Positions 16,643 through 23,998 of a DNA stretch of 47,378 nucleotides are shown piece by piece (the first letter of the stretch is position 1; every line of letters starts with the position of its first letter). The position numbers were made by a program, and so were the translations under genes. Source of the DNA: Pseudomonas donghuensis (GTDB lineage Bacteria; Pseudomonadota; Gammaproteobacteria; Pseudomonadales; Pseudomonadaceae); the NCBI RefSeq assembly GCF_000259195.1, contig NZ_JH650760.1, positions 1,775 through 49,152 on the forward strand. Reading direction: 5' to 3'. The notes below the pieces were generated by a model that did no database searches, was not told the origin of the DNA, and saw only the letters and a list, made by a program, of their open reading frames with translations.

Positions 16643-17038
16643 TCAGCCTCCTACCAGCGGGGTCAGTTTGATGAAATTGACCACGCTGTCGTGGCGGATG
16701 GTCAGGACTTCGTCGAGGCTTTCGGCCTGACGTTCGTCGAGGAGGATGAAAAAGCCATTGCGCGCGAAGGCGTCGCAGGCGATGTCGACCTGCTTGCGCC
16801 AGTCGATGTTCGCACGCTCGATGGGAGGCTCACCGTTGAGCGCGGCTTCCAGCGGCTCGGGGCTGACCAGGCGCTGGCGCCGGCTGTGGCCGGTGTCGTT
16901 GTTGCGCAGCTGGACTTCCTGGTGAACCCGCTCGCGGATCAACTGGCGCACGGTGATGGTGTCGGTGGCAAAGTGCAGGGCGAAATCGTCGAAGACTTCG
17001 CCCGAAACCGACTCGTCGCGGACGGTGAGCGTTGCCAT
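16643..17038 (-). CDS. Small partner of the DUF4132 protein, unknown function
   Basis: A 131-residue soluble protein, not recognised by name. It opens with strands (MATLTVRDESVSGEVFDDFA), then a helix TVRQLIRERVHQEVQ, and ends with a helix-strand segment DIACDAFARNGFFILLDERQ and NFIKLTPLVGG. The last part suggests a small alpha/beta fold. The ATG at 17038 follows AAGGAG at 6 bases. The 3-base spacing to the DUF4132 gene implies co-expression, and the sequence gives the impression of a conserved companion. No toxin, immunity or catalytic motif is visible. Confidence 0.75.
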   Translation of the reverse strand: MATLTVRDESVSGEVFDDFALHFATDTITVRQLIRERVHQEVQLRNNDTGHSRRQRLVSPEPLEAALNGEPPIERANIDWRKQVDIACDAFARNGFFILLDERQAESLDEVLTIRHDSVVNFIKLTPLVGG

Positions 17039-17119
17039 GGGAACTCCTTTTCTGGCAAGAGGCAAAACGGATGGGCGCAAGGGTATCAGGCTGGCTCGGG
17101 GATTTCGATGCGCAGGCGC

Positions 17120-17935
17120 TTAGTGTTCGCTGCTGCTGATTCGCGCGCGAAAGAACTCACCCGGCGGCAGGCCGAACTGCTTGCCGAAGGCGGCGATAAA
17201 CGCCGATAGCGACTCATAGCCGCAGGCCAGGGCCACGTCGGTGACCCGCTCGCCGCGCTCAAGGGCGGGCAGGGCGCTGAGCAGGCGCATGCGCTGGCGC
17301 CAGAGGCGAAAGCTCAAGCCGGTTTCACGTTGAAAGCGCCGGCTCAGGGTTTTCTCCGACACGCCGGCCTGCTGCGCCCAGGCGGTCAGCCCGGTAGGCG
17401 AATCGGGATGTGCCTGCAGGTGGCGGCACAGTGCGCGCAGGTCATGGTCAAGCGGCAGCGGCAGCATCAATTGTTGTTGTTCGGCGTGCTCCAGTTGATC
17501 GAGCAGCACCTGCGCCAGGCGCCCGTCCGGGCCCGCAGTGTCGTATTCCACCGGCAGTTCGCTGAAGGTCCGGATCAGCTCGCGCAACAGCGGATTGACC
17601 GCGATCACCCGGCACTGCGGATCGCTCCAGCCTGCCGGCGCCTGCTCCAGGTAAAGGCTGCGCAGGCAGGTGTCCTCGGCGCAGCTGACCCGGTGCTGGA
17701 CCTGCGCCGGCACCCACACCGCCCGCTGTGGCGGCACCAGGTAGAAACCCTGGTCGCTGTGCACCTCCAGCACCCCGCGAATGGCATAGGACAACTGCCC
17801 CCATGGATGGGCATGGCGGTAGCCGAGCACCACGTTGGGCAGCGCCTGCACATGGCCATACAGCGGGCGCGGCAGTTCGGTCAGCTGCTCCAGTGACGGC
17901 GGGGCGACGGCAGGCGGTTGTCCTTTTGGCGACAC
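17120..17935 (-). CDS. AraC-family transcriptional regulator
   Basis: A 271-residue regulator with an N-terminal cupin sensor (AHPWGQLSYAIRGVLEVHSD and VPPQRAVWVPAQVQHRVSCA) and a C-terminal double helix-turn-helix at about 185-265 (GVSEKTLSRRFQRETGLSFR and VALACGYESLSAFIAAFGKQ). The start is taken as GTG at 17935; no strong ribosome site is seen and no ATG fits. It is divergent from the SBF transporter at 18015, with 79 bases between, so control of that transporter is likely but inferred. Confidence 0.88.
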   Translation of the reverse strand: MSPKGQPPAVAPPSLEQLTELPRPLYGHVQALPNVVLGYRHAHPWGQLSYAIRGVLEVHSDQGFYLVPPQRAVWVPAQVQHRVSCAEDTCLRSLYLEQAPAGWSDPQCRVIAVNPLLRELIRTFSELPVEYDTAGPDGRLAQVLLDQLEHAEQQQLMLPLPLDHDLRALCRHLQAHPDSPTGLTAWAQQAGVSEKTLSRRFQRETGLSFRLWRQRMRLLSALPALERGERVTDVALACGYESLSAFIAAFGKQFGLPPGEFFRARISSSEH

Positions 17936-18014
17936 TGGCGGGGCGCTGGCGTTAGTGAAAGTCGGGCAAAGACCTTAACGTCTGCAGCGCCACAATAACA
18001 AGCTGGGAGCGGCC

Positions 18015-19007
18015 ATGAAGTACCTGCGGATGCTGTTCGACAATTTCACCCTGGCGTTGCTCGGGGTCATCCTCATTGCCACCCTGTTGCCCTGCGAAGG
18101 CAGTGGCGCCGTGGTGTTCGGCTGGCTGACCAACCTCGCCATCGGCCTGCTGTTCTTTTTGCATGGCGCCAAGTTGTCGCGCGAGGCGGTCGCCGCTGGT
18201 GCCGGGCATTGGCGCCTGCACCTGCTGGTATTTGCCTGCACCTTCGTGATGTTCCCGTTGCTGGGCATGCTGTTCAAGCCCTTGTTCCTGCCGCTGGTGG
18301 GCGATGAGCTGTACCTGGGCGTGCTGTACCTGTGCGCCTTGCCGGCCACGGTGCAGTCGGCCATCGCCTTTACCTCGCTGGCCCGCGGCAACGTGCCGGC
18401 GGCGATCTGCAGCGCGGCCGCGTCGAGCCTGCTGGGCATCGTACTGACGCCGTTGCTGGTGGTGCTGCTGATGGACGTCGAAGGTGACAGCGGCTCGAGC
18501 CTGGATGCAGTGCTGAAGATCGTTGCGCAACTGCTGGTGCCGTTCGTGGCCGGGCAACTGGCGCGGCGCTGGATCGGCAGCTGGGTAGCGCGCAATGCAC
18601 GCTGGTTGAAGCGCGTCGACCAGGGCTCGATTCTGCTGGTGGTCTACACCGCCTTCAGCGATGCGCTGGTCAGCGGCCTGTGGCATGCGGTACCGCCGTC
18701 GCGGTTGCTGGGCCTGGCGCTGGTCTGCTGCCTGCTGCTGGCCGTGGTGCTGTGGCTGACCAGCGCGCTGGGGCGCTGGCTGGGCTTCAACCTCGAAGAC
18801 CGCATCACGATCCTGTTTGCCGGCTCGAAAAAGAGCATGGCCACCGGCGTGCCGATGGCCCAGGTGCTGTTCGTGGGCGGTGGCATTGGCGCGATGATCT
18901 TGCCCTTGATGCTGTTTCACCAGCTCCAGTTGATGGTCTGTGCAGTGTTGGCCCAGCGCTATGCCGCGCGCAGCGACGAGCCTGCGCTTACAACAGAACC
19001 CCTTTGA
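18015..19007 (+). CDS. SBF-type (bile acid:sodium symporter-like) transporter
   Basis: A 330-residue inner-membrane protein with about ten helices of the SBF/YfeH-like group. Typical segments are LLFFLHGAKLSREAV, YLGVLYLCALPATVQSAIAF, TSLARGNVPAAICSAAASSL and the crossover region FAGSKKSMATGVPMAQVLF. Substrates of this subgroup are mostly undefined; related proteins carry organic anions. GGGAGCGGCC precedes the ATG. Convergent with the bestrophin-like gene, overlapping it by 20 bases. Confidence 0.9.
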   Translation: MKYLRMLFDNFTLALLGVILIATLLPCEGSGAVVFGWLTNLAIGLLFFLHGAKLSREAVAAGAGHWRLHLLVFACTFVMFPLLGMLFKPLFLPLVGDELYLGVLYLCALPATVQSAIAFTSLARGNVPAAICSAAASSLLGIVLTPLLVVLLMDVEGDSGSSLDAVLKIVAQLLVPFVAGQLARRWIGSWVARNARWLKRVDQGSILLVVYTAFSDALVSGLWHAVPPSRLLGLALVCCLLLAVVLWLTSALGRWLGFNLEDRITILFAGSKKSMATGVPMAQVLFVGGGIGAMILPLMLFHQLQLMVCAVLAQRYAARSDEPALTTEPL

Positions 19008-19905
19008 CCGGTTGCAATTGCGCCGGCGCCGCTGCGCCTTCGAGCTCGCGCACGGCGATTTCCAGGTTGCGACACATGGCATCCAGGGCCAGGTCGTTGG
19101 GCTGGGTGTCGAACGGGTCGGCAATCTGGTCGCCCAGGGCATCCAGGCCGAAGAAGGTGTAGGCCAGCACGCACACGGCAAAGGGCGTGAACCAGCCGAT
19201 GCTGTCGACCAGGCAGAACGGCAGCAAAAAGCAGTAGACGTGGACGATGCGGTGCAACATGAGGATGTAGGGGTAGGGGATGGGCGTGTTCTTGATCCGC
19301 TCGCAGCCGCCCAGCACGTACGACAGCCGGTTGAGCTGCTGATCGAGGTTGGCCTGGATCACCTCGCCGGCACCGGCGTCGCGAGCCTGGGCCATGAAGC
19401 GCTGACCGAGCACGCCAAGCAGGCGGCTGGCGGGCGCATCGCTGCTGGCCAGGGCAGTGCGTGTCGACGTGTCGAGCAGGCGCTGGCGATCGGCACTGGC
19501 CGGGCTGCCGCGCAACTGGTCGCGCAGCACGTAGGCGAAGGCGATCAGCGGGTCAAGCAGGGCGCGGCGCTGGCTGGCGTCGAGGTCGGGCAGCAGGCTG
19601 AGGGTCTGGCGGGTCAGGTTGCGGCTGACGATCAGCAGCTCGCCCCACAGCGTGCGCGCTTCCCAGAAGCGCTGGTAGGCCACGGTGTTGCGAAAGCCGA
19701 GGAAGATCGCCAGGGTCAGGCCCCAGAGGGTGAAGGGCGTGGCAGTGAGGATTACCTTGTACTCGAACAGGGTACCGTGGGTGGCCACCACCGCCGAGCT
19801 GATCAGTACGGTGTACAGCACCTTGCGCCAGATGGCCGGGATGATCGAGCCCTTGAGCGAGAACAGCAGGACGCGGATGGAGGGTTTTTGCGGCTGGATG
19901 ATCAT
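18988..19905 (-). CDS. Bestrophin-like chloride-channel family protein
   Basis: A 305-residue membrane protein of the bestrophin/UPF0187 family. The sequence shows the four-helix pattern and family motifs: FTLWGLTLAIFLGFRNTVAY, QRFWEARTLWGELLIVSRNL, then PIPYPYILMLHRIVHVYCFL and FCLVDSIGWFTPFAVCVLAY. Bacterial members form pentameric ion channels (cation-selective in the one best studied). The ATG at 19905 opens MIIQPQKPSIRV, a usual N terminus; the open frame upstream to 20004 lacks a ribosome site. Its 3' end overlaps the convergent transporter gene. Confidence 0.9.
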   Translation of the reverse strand: MIIQPQKPSIRVLLFSLKGSIIPAIWRKVLYTVLISSAVVATHGTLFEYKVILTATPFTLWGLTLAIFLGFRNTVAYQRFWEARTLWGELLIVSRNLTRQTLSLLPDLDASQRRALLDPLIAFAYVLRDQLRGSPASADRQRLLDTSTRTALASSDAPASRLLGVLGQRFMAQARDAGAGEVIQANLDQQLNRLSYVLGGCERIKNTPIPYPYILMLHRIVHVYCFLLPFCLVDSIGWFTPFAVCVLAYTFFGLDALGDQIADPFDTQPNDLALDAMCRNLEIAVRELEGAAAPAQLQPVKGVLL

Positions 19906-20018
19906 GCGAGGCAAGCCTTGGCAGTGGCGCGAAAATATCCGCGCCACTGTAAGGCAAAGACGCCTGCGGTAGCTAGGCGCTGCAGAAGGTGAGGAGCCTA
20001 GCAACTCACCTGGGCAGG

Positions 20019-20924
20019 CTAGGCCGTTGTTAAGGTGAAGTTGTCGAGGTAGGCGTAGTCTCGGCAGATGACCACGATCCAGGCAATCTGTTCGCCGTCT
20101 GGAGCGTTGTATTTCACCTCATGATCCCTGGGCTCTCCGGTGTATGACAAAGTGGCCAGCAGGTTGCCATGCAGCCCATAGAACTCGACCTCACCAGGAA
20201 ATTGCTTCCAGGTCCAGAAGAACTTCAGCTCGGAGCAAGGGAGCACAGGAGTGATCTGCAGTTTTTGCGGATTGTTCGGCTGATGGTGCTGTTGGCGTTG
20301 AAGTGTGATGGCTGGACCTTCTCGCATTCCGGGTTCTGCGGCTGTCGGTTCGATGAAGGCTTTGATGCCCAGAGGATCTTCGAGGAGCTTGATGGTCATG
20401 GTCTTGCGTAGCAGTTGAATTTCCTCACCCTGGGAAATCGTTTGTGCAGGCTGACCATCGAGGTTTTCGGTGATGGTAACTGGGTATATCCGGATATCGT
20501 CGAAGCTGAAATCCCCGCCATGGTCACTGCCGTTGCCGGTATCGTCACGACCGATCAGTTCGATAGCGTGGGAATGTTCGCGGGCGCGGAACTGCCAGCG
20601 AAGGATCTGCCATTCAGGTGCGGTGACAGCAAACTCGCCCTCGAGGGGGATGCCATCCAGCTCAAATGACAGGTGAGGGGTCTTGGAGCTGTTGCCGTTG
20701 CGTTTTACCTGCATCGACAGATGATAGTCAGTGTCGGGCACAAGGCCTGTCAGTTCCTTACTGATCACCCTGCCCAACAGGTTACCGGCAAAGTCTTCGA
20801 AGTGCGCCCAGTGGTTGGCGCCGTCGGAGGTCACCGCCAGGGTCTGGCCGTTGGGGCCTTTCTGCCAGCCGTTCCATGGGTTAATGCGGGATTCGAAATC
20901 GGTGTGATCGATCAACAGTTCCAT
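20019..20924 (-). CDS. Orphan protein with two predicted beta-sandwich domains
   Basis: A 301-residue protein not recognised. Residues about 1-150 resemble a carbohydrate-binding-type jelly roll: alternating strands, SMQVKRNGNSSKTPHLSFEL, WQILRWQFRAREHSHAIELI and the typical final SDHGGDFSFDDIRIYPV. After a linker rich in Thr, Gln and Glu, residues about 205-301 form a second strand-rich unit (FFWTWKQFPGEVEFYGLHGN, then LATLSYTGEPRDHEVKYNAP). No signal peptide, membrane span or catalytic motif is evident. The gene looks less GC-rich than its neighbours and uses more AT-ending codons, suggesting transfer. GGAGG lies about 9 bases before the ATG. Confidence 0.75.
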   Translation of the reverse strand: MELLIDHTDFESRINPWNGWQKGPNGQTLAVTSDGANHWAHFEDFAGNLLGRVISKELTGLVPDTDYHLSMQVKRNGNSSKTPHLSFELDGIPLEGEFAVTAPEWQILRWQFRAREHSHAIELIGRDDTGNGSDHGGDFSFDDIRIYPVTITENLDGQPAQTISQGEEIQLLRKTMTIKLLEDPLGIKAFIEPTAAEPGMREGPAITLQRQQHHQPNNPQKLQITPVLPCSELKFFWTWKQFPGEVEFYGLHGNLLATLSYTGEPRDHEVKYNAPDGEQIAWIVVICRDYAYLDNFTLTTA

Positions 20925-20945
20925 ACGCCTTGCCTCCGGGGTGGT

Positions 20946-20983
20946 GCCTGTCGGTCGACAGGCCTCGGTGCATTCGAGCACCG
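20946..20983. other. Two adjacent small hairpins upstream of the orphan gene
   Basis: GCCTGTCG-gt-CGACAGGC (20946-20963) and CGGTGC-attcga-GCACCG (20966-20983) are perfect stems separated by 2 bases, in the 101-base gap between the DUF899 stop and the orphan gene. Neither is followed by a T-run, so they may be transcript-end or processing structures, or protein-binding palindromes. Confidence 0.45.
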
Positions 20984-21025
20984 CCAGGGCGTGCTGGCTA
21001 CTGGCAAAAATACCAGGTACCGCGG

Positions 21026-21745
21026 CTATTCATGGCAGCAGTGGGGTGGTTGGGCGACGTCTTCGTAACGGTCATGGTGGCGCACCCAGTCCATGGTGCC
21101 TTCCTCGTTGCGGCCCTTGGGCATCAGGTCGAGGAAGTTATAGGTGCCGACCAGAATGTCCAGGCCGCGGGCAAAGCTTGAGTAGGTATGAAACAGCATG
21201 CCGTCGGCATCGCGGTAGAACACGCTGAGGCCCGGCAGCTCGGTTTCCTCGCCCGAATACGGCGCGTAGTTGTACTGATCGCTGCCCTTGCCGCCGACGC
21301 CGAAGTCCTGGTTGAAGCTGCTGGCATGCGACGAGACCCAGGGGAACCTCCAGCCCATGCGTTGCCTGAACGCCTGGAACTGGGCGTACGGTGCACGGGA
21401 TACTGCCACCAGCGACACATCGTGATGGGCCAGGTGCAGGTTGGCGCCGTCGAAATGGTCGGCCAGGAACGAACAGCCGGGGCAGCCTTCCTCCCAGCCT
21501 TCGCCGAACATGAAGTGGTAGACCAGCAGCTGGCTGCGGCCGGCGAACAGCTCGGCGAGGTTCAGGCGGCCCTCGGGGCCTTCGAAGCGGTAGTCCTGTT
21601 CGACCCGTACCCAGGGCAGGGCGCGGCGGGCTTTGCTCAGTTCATCGCGTTGGTGGGTCAGGGCCTTTTCATGCAGCAACAGCTGGCGGCGGGCGCTGAG
21701 CCATTCGCTGCGCGAGACCACCTGGGGGTTTTGATAGTTGTCCAT
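21026..21745 (-). CDS. DUF899 thioredoxin-fold protein
   Basis: A 239-residue cytoplasmic protein of the DUF899 family, a thioredoxin-like fold. Characteristic blocks are the N-terminal RRQLLLHEKALTHQRDELSK, YRFEGPEGRLNLAELFAGRS, MFGEGWEEGCPGCSFLADHF with a CPGC pair, and the C-terminal TYNFLDLMPKGRNEE. The cysteine pair could be redox-active, although the family's function is not established. The ATG at 21745 sits 9 bases after GGAG; the in-frame GTG at 21751 is too close to it. Confidence 0.88.
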   Translation of the reverse strand: MDNYQNPQVVSRSEWLSARRQLLLHEKALTHQRDELSKARRALPWVRVEQDYRFEGPEGRLNLAELFAGRSQLLVYHFMFGEGWEEGCPGCSFLADHFDGANLHLAHHDVSLVAVSRAPYAQFQAFRQRMGWRFPWVSSHASSFNQDFGVGGKGSDQYNYAPYSGEETELPGLSVFYRDADGMLFHTYSSFARGLDILVGTYNFLDLMPKGRNEEGTMDWVRHHDRYEDVAQPPHCCHE

Positions 21746-21839
21746 GGGCACGGCTCCGCTGGGGGAATGTACTCATGGTCGATTGTCGGGTGGGGGATTC
21801 GACAGGGGTGAATGCAGGGCTGATGAACGGTGGTGAATT

Positions 21840-22020
21840 CATCGCGGGTCAAGCCCGCTCCCACAGGTTTTGCATCAACCCTTTGTGGCTGGCTTTAAGC
21901 CCCCACAGACCCACTGTGGGAGCGGGCTTGACCCGCGATGAGGCCAGTACAGCCAACTCATCAAGTGGTGCCCGGATTACGACCGCTTCGCGCTCGATCG
22001 CGGGGCAAGGCCCGCTCCCA
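21840..22020. repeat. Three REP units between the DUF899 and HAD genes
   Basis: Units at 21840-21868, 21909-21946 (inverted) and 21994-22020 with cores CGGGTCAAGCCCGCTCCCACA, its complement, and CGGGGCAAGGCCCGCTCCCA. The first two form a facing pair separated by 40 bases. The last unit abuts the HAD stop codon, so it lies in the 3' end of that transcript. The 278-base gap holds nothing else recognisable. Confidence 0.85.
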
Positions 22021-22023
22021 CTT

Positions 22024-22680
22024 TCAGCCAGACATCCGCCCGATCAACGCCCACAAGCGCTCATCCTCAAAATCCTTCACCACCAACTGCGCACCGGCCT
22101 CAAGCAAGGCTTCAGGCCGCTGGCTGGTAGACAGCCCGACGGTGAAGATCCCCGCACCACTGGCCGCCTTCACCCCCGGCAGCGAATCCTCGAACGCCAG
22201 CGAATGCGCCGCCCGTGCCTGCAGGCGCTCAAGGCCGGTGAGGTAGGGCAGCGGGTCGGGCTTGGCCCGGGCCAGCTCTTCGGCCACCAGTACATGTTCA
22301 AAGCGTTCATTCAGGCCCATGGCGCCGAGCATGTGCACGGCGTTGGCCCGCGGCGCGTTGGTGACCACGGCAACGCCGATGCGCCGGTGCTCGGCATGTT
22401 CGAGCAGGCGCAGCAGGCCGGCGGTGGGCTGCAAGGTCGGTGACAGGGCGCGAAAACGCGCCTCCTTGCGCTCGGCAAATAGCTGGTGCTCGCTCACCGG
22501 CCGGTCCGGGAACAGGTAACGGCACAGGTCGGCATTGGCCCGGCCGCTGACGTGGGCATCGAACTCCGCTTCGGTGAACACCCGGCCTTCTTCGAGCAAC
22601 AGCTGTTGCATGGCCAGCAGGTGGAGTTTGTCGGTATCGGTCAGGGTACCGTCGAGGTCGAACAACAGGGCATCAAGCAT
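22024..22680 (-). CDS. HAD-superfamily phosphatase (beta-phosphoglucomutase-like)
   Basis: A 218-residue cytoplasmic hydrolase. The nucleophile motif is FDLDGTLTDT with D8 and D10; motif II is VVTNAPRANA, the lysine is in LARAKPDPLPYL, and motif IV is AFEDSLPGVKAA. The small helical cap after the first motif is of the type found in sugar-phosphate phosphatases. Substrate unknown. It is divergent from lexA2 with 77 bases between. Confidence 0.92.
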   Translation of the reverse strand: MLDALLFDLDGTLTDTDKLHLLAMQQLLLEEGRVFTEAEFDAHVSGRANADLCRYLFPDRPVSEHQLFAERKEARFRALSPTLQPTAGLLRLLEHAEHRRIGVAVVTNAPRANAVHMLGAMGLNERFEHVLVAEELARAKPDPLPYLTGLERLQARAAHSLAFEDSLPGVKAASGAGIFTVGLSTSQRPEALLEAGAQLVVKDFEDERLWALIGRMSG

Positions 22681-22751
22681 GGTCGGCTTCCGCTGCGGTG
22701 GCCGGCCATGATAACCGGATCAGCGGGGCTGGTCAGATACGTAGGAAAAGA

Positions 22752-22763
22752 GTACAAATGTAC
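22752..22763. promoter_or_regulatory. LexA2-type operator overlapping the lexA2 start
   Basis: GTAC-AAAT-GTAC is a perfect inverted repeat. From memory the P. putida LexA2 motif is GTAC-N4-GTGC, distinct from the CTGT-N8-ACAG box of the main LexA. Here the palindrome covers the proposed ATG at 22758, so repressor would block the transcript at its 5' end and autoregulate the operon. Confidence 0.8.
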
Positions 22764-23375
22764 TCCATGAATACACTGTCGCCCAAACGCCGCGCTATCC
22801 TCGACTTCATTCGTCAGCGCATCGCCGATCAGGCTCAGCCGCCGAGCCTGGCCGACATCGCCACGGCCTTCGGTTTTGCCTCGCGCAGTGTCGCGCGCAA
22901 GCATATCCAGGCGCTGACCGAGGCCGGCTTCATCGCGGTCACGCCCAACCAGGCCCGTGGCATTCGCCTGGCCGGCGTCTTGCGCCGCCCCGAGGTGCTG
23001 GAGATCCCGGTGCTCGGTCAGGTCGCCGCTGGCCGGCCGATCGGCCCGGACGTGGATATCCACGAGCAACTGATGCTCGATTCACACCTGTTCAGCCGCT
23101 CCCCCGACTACCTGCTCAAGGTGCGGGGCGACTCGATGATCGACGACGGCATCCTCGACGGCGACTTGGTCGGCATCAAGCAGCAGGCCGACGCCCGTGA
23201 CGGGCAGATCATCGTCGCGCGCCTGGACGGCGAGGTGACCATCAAGCGCTTTGAACGCGCCGGCGGGCATTACCGTCTGCTGCCGCGCAACCCGGCGTAT
23301 GCCCCCATCGAGGTTGGCCCGGAGCACGACTTCGTCATCGAAGGGGTGTTCTGCGGCCTGGTGAGGCGCGGCTGA
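22758..23375 (+). CDS. lexA2: LexA2 repressor, first gene of the imu mutagenesis operon
   Basis: A 205-residue SOS repressor distinct from the housekeeping LexA. The N-terminal winged helix is MNTLSPKRRAILDFIRQRIA with PPSLADIATAFGFASRSVAR. The self-cleavage site is A91-G92 in QVAAGRP; the Ser-Lys dyad is S126 (RGDSMIDDG) and K163 (VTIKRF). RecA-stimulated cleavage after DNA damage would release the operon. Two starts are possible, ATG 22758 and ATG 22767; the first has AAGAG at 5 bases and is preferred. The stop codon overlaps the imuA start. Known role: control of the linked error-prone polymerase genes. Confidence 0.93.
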   Translation: MYSMNTLSPKRRAILDFIRQRIADQAQPPSLADIATAFGFASRSVARKHIQALTEAGFIAVTPNQARGIRLAGVLRRPEVLEIPVLGQVAAGRPIGPDVDIHEQLMLDSHLFSRSPDYLLKVRGDSMIDDGILDGDLVGIKQQADARDGQIIVARLDGEVTIKRFERAGGHYRLLPRNPAYAPIEVGPEHDFVIEGVFCGLVRRG

Positions 23376-23992
23376 TGGGCGCGGTGGTCAGCCTCGACGG
23401 CCTGCTCGACCAGCAACGGGTCTGGAAGGGCCGGCCGCAGGCCTTGCCCCAGGGCCTGCAGCCCACCGGTCATGCCGCCCTGGACGCGGCGCTGCCCGGT
23501 GGCGGCTGGCCGGCCGGGGCACTGACCGAACTGCTGCTGGCGGCAGAAGGCTGTGGCGAGCTGCAACTGCTGTGGCCGAGCCTGGCGCGCCTGACCCAGG
23601 CCGGCGAGCGGGTGGTACTGATTACCCCGCCGTTCATTCCCTACCCACCGGCCTGGCAGGCGGCAGGGGTCGATCTGCAGTGGTTGGCGGTGGTCCAGGC
23701 GGGGCCAAGCGAGGTGCTCTGGGCCGCCGAGCAGTGTTTGCGCTCGGGCAGTTGCGGCGCCGTGCTGTGCTGGCCGCATAAAGCGGATGACCGCGCCTTG
23801 CGCCGCTTGCAGGTCGCTGCCGAAAGCGGCCAGACCCTGGCCTTTGCCTGTCGCCCGCAACAGGCTGCGCTCAACCCGTCACCGGCGGCACTGCGCATTG
23901 CCGTCGATGCCCTGCCGGCCCAGTGGCGAGTGCTCAAGTGCCGCGGCGGCCTGGCCCCGGCCACGCCGATTGCCTGCCCCGGGCGAGGCTGA
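23375..23992 (+). CDS. imuA: Translesion synthesis accessory protein ImuA
   Basis: A 205-residue RecA/SulA-like protein of the imuA-imuB-dnaE2 mutasome. The typical start of the core is GLQPTGHAALDAALPGGGWP, followed by ALTELLLAAEGCGELQLLWP and the strand VVLITPPFIPYPPAW. It is needed with ImuB and DnaE2 for damage-induced mutagenesis in other bacteria; its action is not fully defined. The ATG overlaps the lexA2 stop (TGATG) and the stop is 6 bases before imuB, so translation is coupled. Confidence 0.92.
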   Translation: MGAVVSLDGLLDQQRVWKGRPQALPQGLQPTGHAALDAALPGGGWPAGALTELLLAAEGCGELQLLWPSLARLTQAGERVVLITPPFIPYPPAWQAAGVDLQWLAVVQAGPSEVLWAAEQCLRSGSCGAVLCWPHKADDRALRRLQVAAESGQTLAFACRPQQAALNPSPAALRIAVDALPAQWRVLKCRGGLAPATPIACPGRG

Positions 23993-23998
23993 TGGATC

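Noticed and set aside
13937..17209. A 1090-codon open frame on the plus strand opposite the DUF4132 gene
   Set aside because: It is a low-complexity shadow rich in Gln, Ala, Gly and Val, caused by high GC in the third position of the real gene; no domain or ribosome site is visible.
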